Positions 33,145 through 44,941 of a stretch of 64,000 bases of DNA are shown here, piece by piece. Made by a program: the position numbers and the translations under genes. Numbering within the stretch: position 1 is the first letter of the stretch; every line of letters starts with the position of its first letter. The notes under the pieces are model-generated. The model was not told where the DNA came from, did not search any database, and saw only the letters and a program-made list of their open reading frames with translations. The stretch is taken from the NCBI GenBank assembly GCA_023213395.1, contig CM041465.1, positions 210,249,741 to 210,313,740 on the forward strand, given 5' to 3'. This DNA is from Cycas panzhihuaensis. Lineage: Eukaryota; Cycadophyta.

Positions 33145-33259
33145 CACATGTCGTCCATGCATTGCATGCTCTACTTGCTATTTGTACATTAAAGAATAAG
33201 GAAAGAAAAAAAAAGAAAGAAAGAATGAAGAATAAAGAATAATTTATGACTACTCATCA
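33145..33259 (-). repeat. G1 3' LTR, right part
   Basis: Resumes after C1 with cacatgtcgtccatgcattgc, matching 45068-45186 (tgcatgctctacttgctatttgta). It ends gactactcatca. The minus polypurine tract AAGAAAGAGGGAAA lies at 33260-33273. Confidence 0.88.
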
Positions 33260-33284
33260 TTTCCCTCTTTCTTAGAAGAAATTT

Positions 33285-33830
33285 CCCCTAATTTTTGCCG
33301 AAGATGGGGAAAATTATGGAGGAAGTCTACTTCAAAGATCCACTTAGCTTTTGTGGGTTGAGTTCCTTTCCTGCCAACGAGGTATGTGGTGATGAGCTAC
33401 TATTACGTGTCGCATTGTCTGGTGTCCAACAAAGTATCCTCTTGAAGTGGTGGTTGAAAATCTAGAATGGTATCTGATGGTTGTGTGGCAAAAGGTTCAA
33501 CTTCTAATTGTGGGGGCTCATACAATTTTAATTGGTTGATGTTTACCACATTGTGAATTCCTAAATGTGCCAGTAAGTTGAGCCAATAAGCATTGGAGCC
33601 AATTTGTTGAAGAATGGTATAAGGTCCAAACCTTATAGGTTTGAGCTTGCGATGATGTTTGAATCTTCGATTATCTAGGTGAAGCCAGACTCTATCGTCG
33701 ATGTTGAAGCTAGGTAGGACTCGATGTTGATCATGTTAAATCTTGTAGTGGTCATGAGTTTTGTGTAGTATTTGTTGGACTAATGTATGGAGGTGCAAAA
33801 GATGCTCAATGAAGCTAGTGGTCTTCTGTT
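33285..33830 (-). pseudogene. G1 GPY/F and chromodomain-like tail
   Basis: Minus strand: NIDDRVWLHLDNRRFKHHRK, RFGPYTILQQIGSNAYWLNL (GPY/F), HNVVNINQLKLYEPP, then ITTYLVGRKGTQPTKAKWIF, which resembles a divergent chromodomain. Two stops precede the tail. The plus strand shows only shadow frames. Confidence 0.8.
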
Positions 33831-34740
33831 ATTCTTTGTTCTCATTCTTAGTGGTTGGAGATGATAAAGCTAGGGGGAATTCATAAGGGGCTAGTGGTTG
33901 GTAGCCATAGTAAACTTCAAATGGAGACTGCCCTATTGATCGATGGATTGGCCAATTGTAGCTGTGCTGAACATGGTGGAGATGTACATCCCATTTCTTC
34001 TTGTGATGCTGATAAATTTCGAGGGCTTGAACCAGTGTCCTACTAACCACCTCCGTCTGGCCATCGATTTGTGGATTGAATGATGTAGAAAATTTGAGTT
34101 GACATCTGAGCATATTCCATAAGGATTCCTAGAAGTGACCCAGAAAATGGCTATCCCTATTAGAAATGATAGAAACAAATAGCCCAAAGTGGGTCCAGAC
34201 ATGTTGGAAAAATGGTGTGGCAGCTTGCACGGCAGAGATCTCCTTTTTGCATGGTATGAGTATGGCCATTTTGGAGAATCGACATACAATAACAAAGATG
34301 AAGTAATTGCTATGTTGTGTGGTGGGCAATTTGCAAAGGAGGTCCATTGAAATCGATTCCCATGGTCAGGTTGGGACTGGTAATGGTTTATAAAGGTTGA
34401 GCTTCCTATTAAAGGGCTTAGATTGATTGCATAAGGAGCATCGTCAAATGTGTGCTTTGGCCATTTTCTACATGGACGGCCAATAGAAGTATCGCTACAA
34501 ATGTTGAAGTGTCTTTTGAATCCCAAAATGGCCATTATAGGAGGATGAGTGAGCTTCTTTAAGAAGTTGTTGTTGTGGTGCACTAGCAGGTACACAGAGC
34601 TTGTTGAGTTTGTACAACAAGCCATCTTTGATGTGATAATCCAAGAATGGTTCTAGATTGGTAATTGTAGAATGTGCAAGTGCATGCAAGATGGGCCAAA
34701 ATTGAGGATATGTATCATAGAGAATTCTCTATTCAGTAAA
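33831..34740 (-). pseudogene. G1 integrase, decayed
   Basis: Zinc-binding region YKLNKLCVPASAPQQQLLKE and HFGIQKTLQHL (34495-34689), then the core. The first catalytic site reads FVIVCRFSKMAIL, with Cys for Asp; the second reads IISNRDSHF, with Asn for Asp. The third, NPQIDGQTEVVSRTL, keeps the Glu. The enzyme would be inactive even without its stops. Confidence 0.88.
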
Positions 34741-35665
34741 GGAGGCAACATGGTTATTCAATAGTGCTATGAGTGCCATTGTTGCAGGGTGGTTGAGAAA
34801 ATCTACTACTTTGTTAGGTGCTCTTTTTTTGTATTTGATGATGAGGTTGAATTGTTGTATATAAGAGGCTAACTTGAGATGCCTATGCTCCTGAATTTTT
34901 GATTGGGTGTTGAGGAACTACAATGGTTGATGATCGGTATGAATTACGATTTCTTTGCCCAGAAGGTAATCTCATCAATGTTTAAGAGCTTAAACGATGG
35001 CATAGAACTCCTTGTCATATGTGTTGTAATTAAGCTTGGCTTGTGAGAAGGCCTTTGAGTGGTATGCAATGGGTTGTTCTCCCTGCTTAAGTACTACACC
35101 CAGAGCAAATTGAGAGACATCTGTCTTGAGCTTCAAGGGTTGTTCCTCATTAGGCAGCTGAAGAATTGGAGTTGTGCAGAGGGCGACCTTTAATTTCTGG
35201 AATGCAAATTCATCTTGAGGACTCCATGTGAATACATTTGTGTTGCTAGTGAGGGCATTCAATGGGTGTGCAATGCTGGAGAAATGCTTGATAAATTTCT
35301 GATAGAAGTTGATGCTACCCAAGAAGCTTTTGAGCTCTATAAGATTTTTGGGAGTTGGCCAATCCTTGATAATTTGAACCTTTGCCTAGTCAACTTGAAT
35401 ACCTTGGGCATTTATAATAAAGTTGAGATAAGAGGTGGAGGTTTGGCCAAAAGAGCACTTCTTAAGCTTGGCCTCTAGTTGATGTTGGCATAGAGTGACA
35501 AGACTATGTCAAGATGCTTTTGATGCTCCTCCAGGGTCTTGCTAAAGACTAATATGTCATCAAGGTAGGCAATAACGAATTTGCCGAGGTAGGCACATGA
35601 AGGTGGCAAGAGCATTGGTAAGACCAAAGGGCATTACGAGCCATTCATATAACCCATGTTGTGTT
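34741..35665 (-). pseudogene. G1 reverse transcriptase C-terminus and RNase H
   Basis: Minus strand: [35 protein letters not shown] (catalytic YLDD, near 35570), LGSINFYQKFIKHFSSIAHP, FTWSPQDEFAFQKLK, then RNase H TDVSQFALGVVLKQGEQPIA and YDKEFYAIV. A frame change lies between the MPFG and YLDD motifs and stops lie in RNase H. It continues from 39469, across S. Confidence 0.9.
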
Positions 35666-35833
35666 TGTTAGAATATTAATGTACATTTGATTTGTCCCAC
35701 ATGCAAGTGGGTCCTACTCTTCCATCATGACTTATATTATAAATACACAATTTTGTGTATCATATTGGAATGTTGTTGTAATGATTTTTCTTAATACAAT
35801 GGAGGTACCTTAAGGGTACTGTTCGATCCAACA
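35666..35833 (+). repeat. S 5' LTR
   Basis: TGTTAGAATATTAATG...gttcgatccaaca, 168 bp. The TATA box is ttatattataaatacac near 35731. PBS tggtattagagc (35834-35845) abuts directly. Confidence 0.93.
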
Positions 35834-38267
35834 TGGTATTAGAGCGATTCAGGTCTTTGAAAAGCCGTGCCCTTTTAGAGTCAAATCTAAGGAGGCACTA
35901 TTGTTACTCAAGGAGCGATATCTTCACTCTGGTTGAAACCCTTGTTGGAGCTTCTGACTTCGTTCGCCTTCGTTTTATCTCTATTTGATACTGCCGTTCT
36001 TCTTCGCTTCCACCCAAAGAAGGTATTTTTTCATTATTCCTTTTCGTTAATATCTCTTGTTTACTGCTCTGTTCTTGTACTTTATATTGTGAAATGTTTA
36101 TGTGATTTCTATTTTCACCACCTTTGTTTATTGAATCTGTGTAATATCTTTTTGCGCATATGTTGATAAATCTATATGCATGTATATATTAGTCTTCTGT
36201 GATGTTATACTTTGCACTTGCATGTGTTTAACCACCTTTACATCATTGCGCTCTACATGATATTGAAATCACCCGTTCAGTCTTCTTGATGCACTGTGAT
36301 AATTTCGTTTGATCGTTGTTTTTACGCTTGTGCTGGCCCTCCTTCTGATTTCATCATTCGTGTGCACTGTTAAATCTCCATCTTTGATTTTGCTCTTGCC
36401 TGCTTAGCTGCCGTTTCACCTTCTCCGGTGTCTCCGTCTTGCCGCCGCCTAGCTGCCGTATTCATTTTATTAGCCACTATTACTTTTAATAGATTAATTA
36501 AGGTTCAAACTGCATATTTGTCGATTATTATTATGATCCAAACTTTCGTGAACAACCAATTGAAAATATTCTTCGTTGTTGCTCTCACGAATATGGTAAC
36601 AATGATACAAAGCACAGAAATATTCGCCATAGAAATCATCAAGACGCAGATTCCATTCAATGCCCTTCGATTGTTGATAATTTTGCCTTATGTATCATTG
36701 CGTGTTAGCAAAGTCAGCCCCTAATCAAAGACACCTAAATACAATTAAACCCTTAACGACTGATGACGCTCGCAACAGATTTCAAGCAAGCAATTCTAGT
36801 GGAAACAAGGTTTGAATAGATCACCCTCATCCCACGCATGGGTTAATCAGTAATTAATTGGATTCGTTTGATCCAAATGCCAAAAATCCAGTTCGTTCTA
36901 GCCGCAAGAAAGGGTGGTCAGAGCAAGTATTTAAGTCGTTTAGATACAAGAAAGGGTTGCAAGATTGTCATGAGAGCCTATAAATAAAGAAAACATACAT
37001 CCCAGAAAATGTTTACTCAAGTTACAAAGAAAATAATAGTCGCCCGCCGCTCCTGATGCCCTGAGATTGATGAAGAGAGCCATTGAAGACGTAATAGTCG
37101 AGAGATAAACACAAAATCCAGGGGCGTCGCAGTTCGCCCTTGTATACAATCGCAAATGATGAATTGCCCGGTTGCATATTTACTCAACCGTTCATTTGAA
37201 TACGTGTTATGCGCTTTTATTTATTGTTTTTGATTTGTTTTTCATTTCGATTTATTAAATTATGTTAAGTGGCCTAAATGGAGTGTATTAAGTCACATTG
37301 ACTTAATACAAAGTTGTTTTCTTTAATATAAAGTGTGCACATAAATATATTATGATGGCTATATGATATGTTGTGAGAGGCATACATAAAATGATATGGC
37401 AAAGTGATGTGGTAAAGAGATCTTCTTGTATGCAACTACATAGCAGAGTTTAAATGGGTAATGTAGATGACCAGATGTTCTCTTGCATGTATGTGCATAA
37501 GAGAGTTTGCAAGGCATGTTAGTGATATAGTGCTCGTTTGCATGCAATTGTATGAGAGTACTTTGATGATATGAGGTATTGATGAGGTGACTATTGAGGC
37601 TTTCTTGCATGTATTGCACATGGGAGAGTACCTTGGTAATGTGAGACAACATTAATTCATGTTGATATATTTGACACTCTATTGGTAACTTGAGATGCAT
37701 GATGCTGATTATTTAATGGCAATTGAGTACCTTTTTACATGTGTTTTGTTGAGGTGATTATGCATGAGTAAGTTGAGTGGCATATGGTGACTTAGTACTC
37801 CTTGGAATGTGATCTTTATGGGCATGATAAAGCAAATTTGAGGGCAAAGAAGATGGTGATATGACATGGGCAAGATAGACAAGAGATGGGCAATTAGAGA
37901 GTATGTTTATGGGCAACTATTATCAAGTTATGAGGCATGCTTGATGATGTGTTCTAATTGATTGAATGGGCAAAGAATGATGAGTCTGTTGAAGTTACCT
38001 GAGTTACAAGGAAGCAAACTTTGTTGAGTTACATGAGTCATGTTTGGAGTGTGTGTGTGCCTTGATCATTGTGAGATTTATGAGGCATTGGTTTGGTAAA
38101 AGTGTTTAGATTCTATGTGATTGTTTGGCGATGGTAAGGCAATGATGCAATGATAAAGTCAACGATGTGAGATATGAGACATAAGGAAATTTGTTGAGAG
38201 TGATTAATAGGCAAGCTACCAAGGATAAGTGAGTTTATTGATTAAAAGGGGGACGTGGCATGTAGAA
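35834..38267 (+). other. S leader with degenerate repeats
   Basis: No gene recognised. From about 37410 to 37760 a degenerate repeat of roughly 65-75 bp recurs, each with (t)ttcttgcatgta..gca...gagagta (near 37422, 37480, 37538, 37600, 37730), followed by word series gtgatatgag. Further on the tract is rich in gatg/tgag words. A structured or repeat-expanded packaging leader is possible, not shown. Confidence 0.6.
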
Positions 38268-39272
38268 ATGGCATTTACAATCATAGAGAATAATGATGTG
38301 GTTATATATGTTCCTGAAACAAATGAATATTACTTAAGGTATTCGTTTCTTCCAGTACCTAAGTGCAATGGTGAAGACTACTTCTTTTGGACAATTAAAA
38401 TGAGATGTCTATTCATAGCTAAAGATTTGTGGAAGATTGTTACTAATGAATATGATATCCCTAAGGATGAAGAAGAAAAGGAAATGCTTGAGAGAAAAGA
38501 CAGAAAGGCATTCATTATGATTCGTGCTGCATTCAATGAGGTTGATCTTCCTTCCAAATTCCATTTTGTCATTTTTATGATTCTACATGCAAGTAATGCT
38601 AAAGAAGCTTGAGATTTTCTAAGGGAAGTATTTGAACAAACTCCTGAAGAGACACAACAAATGATTGAAAAAACAATTAAGGCTAGTTATGGTATAGGTA
38701 CAATGAATGAAGAAAATATCATCAACACTGATGAAACAACATGTCAAGATGAAGAGTGTATGAATACTGACAAAACTTGTTCTAAATGTAAAGAAACGAT
38801 AGTTGAATGCATTGATGAGATTACAGATGAAGACATTGACAGTGATGAATTGATTTCAAGAGAAATTGAATCTAATGATCCTATAAAGGATGAGTCTTAT
38901 ATTGATGATGTTCCCTCTTTAAGCATTGATTCAAGTTCAAAGAGTATGCAAGATTCCACTCCTAAGATTGAAGAATTCACTATTGTTCATGGTGATCAAG
39001 AGTTTATACAAGATAATGATGATAGGCAAGTTGTGATTGAAGATGGTTACTTACAGGATCTTCATCAGACTAGACTAGCCGCAATAAAGAAACAGGATTT
39101 TTACTTACTAGAGCAGCTACATCAACGTCGTCACTACAAAATTGAAGATGGAAATCAAGATGAAGACATCATTCTGCAGCAAAGACATCACTACAAGATT
39201 GAAGACAAGGATCAGGTTGAAGACATCATTCTCAAGACATTTCCAAGGACAAAGCGTTGCAAATACAAATGA
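38268..39272 (+). pseudogene. S gag (one TGA stop)
   Basis: Starts MAFTIIENNDVVIYVPETNE, with FLPVPKCNGEDYFFWTIKMR, KAFIMIRAAFNEVDLPSKFH and, after TGA at about 38610 in place of Trp, DFLREVFEQTPEETQQMI. This is a UBN2/DUF4219-type copia gag. The C-terminal half is acidic, with a Cys cluster CQDEECMNTDKTCSKC that is not a standard CCHC knuckle, and a basic end KRCKYK. About 334 codons. The single stop is a TGG to TGA change, so loss may be recent. Confidence 0.85.
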
Positions 39273-39295
39273 CCCAAATGTACATTAAGGGGGGG

Positions 39296-39463
39296 TGTTA
39301 GAATATTAATGTACATTTAATTTGTCCCACATGCAAGTGGGTCCTACTCTTCCATCATGACTTATATTATAAATACACAATTTTGTGTATCATATTGGAA
39401 TGTTGTTGTAATGATTTTTCTTAATACAATGGAGGTGCCTTAAGGGTACCGTTCGATCCAACA
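39296..39463 (+). repeat. S 3' LTR
   Basis: 168 bp. Polypurine tract attaagggggg at 39284-39295 precedes it; gtgtt follows. Confidence 0.93.
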
Positions 39464-39468
39464 GTGTT

Positions 39469-40100
39469 TTGAATGTTGTCTTCCAGGTATCCTTGGCATC
39501 CATGTGAACTTGATGGTAACTAGAGGCCAAATCAATTTTTGAGAAGTATTTAACTCCTTGAAGTTGATCGAGCAAGTCATCTATGCATGGTAGTGGGTAC
39601 TTGTTTTTTACTATTACTTTATTAAGGGTCCTATAGTCAACACATAGTCGCCAGTCATTATCTTTCTTAGGTATTAGAATTGTTGGAGAGCCACAAGGAG
39701 AGCAACTTGGCTATATCTTTCCTTCATCTATTAATTGTGCAAGCTTGCTTTCGAGCTCTACTTTAGTAATAGAGGGGCTCTATATGGAGCTTGATTGGGC
39801 AATGATACGCCAGGCAAAGGATCAATATTATGCTAAATTGCTCTTAGGGGAGGTAGTCCCTTTAGCTCATTAAATACATCGACGCACGCATCTAAAATAG
39901 TTTTAGTTGCTGCTGGCGGAATTTTATCACGATTGCCTGTTTCTGCTTGACAAATGACACAAAGATCCATGGATTTGGAGCTGCTGACCAACTTGGTTGC
40001 TATCTTGCCTATGAGTAAGGTCACAGTAGTGGGCAACATCATTGCTATGGTCAGTTTGTATGCTTGTCGCTCTTATGGATTATGTAGGTATTAAGATATC
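39469..40100 (-). pseudogene. G1 reverse transcriptase N-terminus
   Basis: Minus strand: PTILIPKKDNDWRLCVDYRT, LNKVIVKNKYPLPCIDDLLD, QLQGVKYFSKIDLASSYHQV and DTWKTTFKT before S interrupts. DLASSYHQ holds the first catalytic Asp. Above 39850, PPLRAI and a protease-linker region are less clear. Confidence 0.88.
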
Positions 40101-41339
40101 CATCGTAGAATGCCCAATGATCATGTTGATAAGGTCGGCCAAGTAGTAAATCACTACAGTCCATAAGAGTTACATTGCAATCGACAGCATCTATGAGTGG
40201 TGGAATGGCGAAAGTAACTGTTCAAATATGGTCGATGATTGTAGGTTGCCCATTGGTGGTGACCCAGCCAAAGGTGTATGGTCGTGGATGCGGCTTGGTA
40301 GGTAGTTGTAGAGTATCCACAATTGCTTTGGAAATCAATTTTTTCATACTCCCATTATCCATGATGCAGAGCGTTATTCAGTCTTTAATCTGGCAATTGT
40401 GAGTGAATAGCTTTTCCTGATTGTGTGTCGAGTACTCTTTGGCCATGAGTACTAGATTTGGATTGGATGTTTCTAAATTGGCAAGAGGGATGACTTCCGA
40501 CTGTGTTTGTTCGTCTTGCGCCTCTATCATGAGTGTCATTTTTTTGTTAGGCCTTGCATTCAGCATCTGTGTGTCTTGTGCACTTGTGGAAGGAACAATA
40601 TTTTATTGTGCTACCTGTTGGACATTGTGTGTGTGGTATTGGTTGTATTCTGGAGGAAGAGGCTATAGTAGAAGCTCCAGTGAATGACTTGGGTTGTTTT
40701 TGCATCTTTGCTTCTATTTTGAGGACAAGTTGGAAGGCTGCTTCTAACGTTGGAATTTGAAGTAATTCCATCTCCTGTTGGAGATATGAATACAATCCTC
40801 CAATGAATTTAAGCTTCAAGATATGGTCAGGGTTGTCAAATTCCAACCTGATGTAGAGCTTTAAGAATTCATCAATGTATTATTGAATAGATTGTGAGGT
40901 TATCACGATACCCAAGTGAGTAGAAACACCCTTTAATGGCTATTTTGAAGTCATCCTAAGTAAAAATTGGTTGCTGTCTAGAATAGGCTTGCCACCACAT
41001 CAAAGCTTGCTTTGCCATATGCACCTCGAATATCATGAGTTTTTGTTGCTCGGTTAGTTGTTGAGTTTTGAAGTAAGCTTTGAAGCCAATCGTCTAGCTT
41101 AGTTGCATATAGTGTTCCATCAAAAAGTGGAATAGAAATCTGACATCTAATTTGAATTGTGTCTACAACAGAGGAATTACCATAGGAGCTTGTTGATGCA
41201 ACAATTGTTGGAACATAGTCATCATGTTGTTGACTAAGTTCTATCGAAAGGTTTGTGATTCTTGCCTTTCTTCCGATAGATCTTGTGCAAGAAGCTCTGA
41301 GAGTTCTAGGTGAGACTGTTCTTCTTGGTTATGAGACAT
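40101..41339 (-). pseudogene. G1 gag and gag-pol linker
   Basis: The likely start is MSHNQEEQSHLELSELLAQD at 41339. Farther on: LKLKFIGGLYSYLQQEMELL, TLEAAFQLVLKIEAKMQ and KYCSFHKCTRHTDAECKA, a Cys/His cluster like that of gypsy gag. VLMAKEYSTHNQ is part of the protease-side region, but no clear DSG protease motif is seen. Frame changes separate the parts. Confidence 0.75.
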
Positions 41340-42224
41340 AGTTGTTGGAGTATGCCTACCTAAGGACGGCTTATACCCACAGGATACATAATAATGTTGA
41401 AGGGGGTATACCACTGTTTGGGTGGTTTGAGGTATGCTTGCTTGTGAAGGCTTATAGTCGTATGCACATGACCCCTCTTTTTCTCTTCTCCTTTTTTTTC
41501 CTTTTTTCTTAATAATTGGATAAGTCACAAGTGTGAATGATTGACACTAAATGATCGCAAGACCGAATACAAAGTAAAAAGGAAAGATCCTTAAAAGGCT
41601 TAAATCCTTATTAAATTACTTAAGAAAAGGTAAGCTAAGGTTATAAGATTTCAATTTACTTTAGAATATGCCAAGAATATTCCTTATTTTATAACCTAAG
41701 GTTATAAAACATTAAAATGTCAACAGATATTTTTTGACAGTTGTGCAGCCTAGCGACTTTTGATCCTTCACATGCCAATTCTGAGTAGGCCAGATGTCTG
41801 ACTGCTCTCAAGATTTGTAAGCAGGTCCGTCAAGCAATGATGATCAAGATGAATGCCCCTGTGTTGGGGTTTCGTCAATCGGAGAGCAAGTGGGCTCATG
41901 TTGAACCTTGCCAAGGGTACACGACAATTGAGCGAGTCCGCATTCATCAATTTGATAGAAATCCACTAAAATCCTTCGATTGAGGGTGCATCTCGAATCA
42001 TCCCTTGTCAATTTGCAAATTTCTTTAGGGATCTCTACTTACATTTGTGAAACACTGTAGATCTTAGAACCTTGCGTGTCCAAGTAAAGCCATGGCACTT
42101 GCACATCAAATAGAGACGTCCATAGCAAAGGCATGGTCGTGGCTTGTAGTTGTTAAGCCGTGACCTCAAGCAAAGATGAACGCAGGGGGCTCATATGAGG
42201 GAAAACGTATGACATTGCAAGACC
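41340..42224 (-). other. G1 leader, proximal part
   Basis: Non-coding leader between gag and the S2 insertion. It contains a direct word pair agacgg/ggcttata..cacatga near 41365 and 41445, and an AT-rich tract near 41630-41740. No gene seen. Confidence 0.6.
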
Positions 42225-42423
42225 TATTAAGAGTAATGTTTTATCTAGGCTTTATATCACTTCTCTAATGTACTCTTATGAGGGTTATGTGTCATTCCCT
42301 CTTCTCTTCTCTTGTGACAAGTGGTGCACATGCATTCAGCCTTGTCCAAGACTCATGTAAATTGAATTGTATTTATATAGGGTTCTCCCTCATTAATGAT
42401 ACCAATCAATTGAGAGTTTTACA
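42225..42423 (+). repeat. S2 5' LTR
   Basis: TATTAAGAGTAATG...gagagttttaca, 199 bp, with TATA-like tgtatttatatagg near 42369. Confidence 0.9.
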
Positions 42424-43162
42424 TGGTATCAGAGTAGGGCTAATTGCTCGCTTGTTCGCAAATACAGTAAGGGTTCAAGAAAGAGGAGTCTGATAGTTTT
42501 TTCTGAAATAGACTGAAGGAGGTGGTGTCTAATAGGGTTTCTCTCTGAGAAAGATTGAAGGAGATTGCTAATACTCAAACTATCAAGCAAACAAGATTTG
42601 TGCAAGATAAACAAAATGCGGACAAAGTATAGACTATAGGGGTCAATTTTTTGAGGTGCTCAGAATCAGCCAAAATTTTACTGGCAAGGTCACATTAGTG
42701 AGGCCGTCAACTTTCTCTAAAGGCTCAATTGACGATAAGCACGTTTTGAGGTTGTTCTAATCCAATTTCAGTGGGCACAGGTTTGCAAAAATTATTGCAA
42801 ATTTCTTTTGTTCTACTCAAAATTTCCAAGTAATATTTGTCTTGAATTTCTCCTCTCATTAATACAAATCATTTGAGACCAGTCTCGAAGACTCTTGTTG
42901 AAGATTTTGAAAGTTATGAGTGTTTTTCTTCAAAAACCCTAGCCGCCAGTCCAAATTTTGACCTCAATTTCTGCTCAATCCAGAGAAGGTTTTCAATTTT
43001 TTTTTTAGATTTGAAATCTACATCTTGAGGGCTCTCATTTGCACCCATTTTCTTTTAATTCTATATACCCACAGTTTTCCATACAATCTCGTATGTTGTA
43101 CGGCTGTACAATCCATAAGTATAGTTACAAGGATTTTTATTTTTCAGTCTCAGTAGACTTAG

Positions 43163-44010
43163 AATGGCCTCCTCTATAGTAGCACTTGCTAAAGCAGTTA
43201 AACTTACATAAACTAATTTTAGCATTTGAAAAATCAAAATAGGACTTGTTAGTGCAAAAAATGCGTGGAAATTAGCAACTAGAGAGGAGAAGAAACCTAC
43301 AGATATTGTTGATCACATAAGCTGGGAAGAAAGGGACAATATAACTATTGCCATTTTCAAACTCTCAAATTTAGATTCACTTCTGTCCTATGTGGATGGC
43401 GTACAAACCTCTTCAACAATCTAGAAAGTAGTGACTTCTCTATTTAGTCAAAGAAATAAGGCCAAAATAATTGCCCTAAGGGAAGAACTATATAAACTTA
43501 GAATGAGAGAAAGTCGGCATGTCTCTGAATTTGTTGCAAAAGTGAACAATGTCAAAAATAATCTTATTATAGCTAGAGATAAGATTTCAGACATAGAATT
43601 AGTTCTCTTGGTATTGAATAAATTGCCTAAATCATTTGACAACATGGTCAATATGCTAACAGGAGGAGGTCAAACTGCAAAAATGACTTTTGAAGCCCTA
43701 ACAGGGCATATGTTAAATCAAGAACAAAGGAACAAAAGATATGAAGAAGATGGAAAAATTGAAGAAGCTTTTGTATCCAAACTCAATTTGGGCGGCAGAG
43801 GACATGGACAACTCACCTTTCGTGGACATGGCAGAACACCTTCAATAGGGACTAGAGGACATTGGACAAAAAGAAGAGGAAGAGCAAGGTCTACACCTCC
43901 AAGAGACTCCAGAGTCTGCTTCAATAATGGGAGACCTAGTCATTTTTCAAGTAATTACCAAGCTTTTGATGTATGCTATCAATGCGGACAATCTAGACAC
44001 TTTCTTCGGT
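43163..44010 (+). pseudogene. S2 gag with CCHC-like knuckle
   Basis: Starts MASSIVALAKAVKLT, broken early by stops; then open from about 43431: IIALREELYKLRMRESRHVS, FVAKVNNVKNNLIIARDKIS, LNKLPKSFDNMVNMLTGGGQ, an RGRGH-type Gly/Arg-rich stretch and VCYQCGQSRHFLR, a knuckle (CxxCGxxxHFxR) lacking the last Cys because the deletion junction falls there. UBN2-type copia gag. Confidence 0.85.
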
Positions 44011-44450
44011 AGGAGATAGAACAAATAGAAAGTCAACAACAGGTTACTATTTCTCTTTGGGATCAACAATAATATATTGGAGCAATAAAAAACACTCCAC
44101 AGTTGCCTTATCCTCCACGAAATTCGAATACAAGTTAGCAATAAGTGCAACTTGCAAAGGTATCTGGATTAGACAATTATTAAAATATTTGGGTCAAGAA
44201 TAGAAGACTCCTACCATCCTGTTTTGTGACAATTAGAGCACAATCAAAATGACCAAAAATCCTATTCTTCCTGCAAGAACAAAGCATATAGAGGTCTATC
44301 ATCATTTTATAAGAGAGAAGATTCAAAGCAAGGAGATCAAGTTACTACATTGCACATCAAATGAGCAAATTGCTGACATATTTACAAAACCACTAAAAAA
44401 AGACAAGTTCCAATTCTTTAGAGATAAACTGGGAATAAAATAGATAAAAC
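44011..44450 (+). pseudogene. S2 RNase H C-terminal part
   Basis: Right after the gag knuckle: GDRTNRKSTTGYYFSLGS, YWSNKKHSTVALSSTKFEYK (STEAEY with Glu-Ala changed to Lys-Phe), LPARTKHIEVYHHFIREK and NEQIADIFTKPLKKDKF. The frame differs from gag. Stops at the positions of Q/N codons. Polypurine tract attaagagagg precedes the 3' LTR. Confidence 0.87.
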
Positions 44451-44462
44451 ATTAAGAGAGGG

Positions 44463-44661
44463 CATTAAGAGTAATGTTTTATCTAGGCTTTATATCACTT
44501 CTCTAATGTATTCTTATGAGGGTTATGTGTCATTCTCTCTTCTCTTCTCTTGTAATAAGTGGTGCACATGCATTCAACCCTAACCAAGACTCATGTAAAT
44601 TGAATTGTATTTATAGAGGGTTCTCCCTCATTAACAAGATCAATCAATTGAGAGTTTTACA
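44463..44661 (+). repeat. S2 3' LTR
   Basis: CATTAAGAGTAATG...gagagttttaca, 199 bp, aligned without gaps to the 5' LTR. Confidence 0.9.
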
Positions 44662-44666
44662 AGACT

Positions 44667-44941
44667 AAGTGTAGCGCATCACAAATGTTGATTGTTTAGA
44701 GGAAAACATAGATCACTGTAGGTGCAAATTCGGTGTAGACACAGATGCACAATGTTGAAATTTGCCTTCATGCTTTAGGAAAATTATCTACAAACTCTAC
44801 GAATACAACAACTATAAGAGGAGCAAGGTCAAGCCGTAAAACAAACGGAGCACGACGGGCTACCACAGATCTTCTCCAGTGAAGGAAACCACTTCAACAG
44901 ATAGAGATCACATCAAAGGAACCATATGCTCTGATACCAAT
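44667..44941 (-). other. G1 leader start and PBS
   Basis: Minus-strand PBS TGGTATCAGAGC is at 44928-44939 (plus gctctgatacca), a perfect initiator-tRNA site two bases from the LTR. The rest is leader. Confidence 0.85.

Larger units (their letters stand above)
35666..39463 (+). mobile_element. Gag-only copia-like element S (TR-GAG-like), nested in G1
   Basis: 168-bp LTRs (35666-35833, 39296-39463) with about three mismatches; perfect target duplication gtgtt (35661-35665, 39464-39468) inside the G1 RT. It has PBS, a 2.4-kb non-coding leader, one gag frame with a single stop and a polypurine tract. No pol at all. This matches the class described as terminal-repeat retrotransposons with GAG domain (TR-GAG). 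Confidence 0.93.
42225..44661 (+). mobile_element. Ty1/copia deletion derivative S2, nested in G1 leader
   Basis: 199-bp LTRs (42225-42423, 44463-44661) differing at about 14 sites (7%); target duplication agacc (42220-42224) / agact (44662-44666). PBS tggtatcagagt at 42424-42435. Gag is followed directly by the RNase H C-terminal part: protease, integrase and RT are deleted. Confidence 0.92.

Noticed and set aside
33933-34625. 230-codon minus-strand frame in G1
   Set aside because: It overlaps the true integrase frame out of phase; the real frame shows zinc-binding and core motifs, this one none.
36428-36724. 98-codon plus frame in the S leader as a gene
   Set aside because: Isolated, hydrophobic by composition, no family resemblance; the leader is otherwise full of stops.
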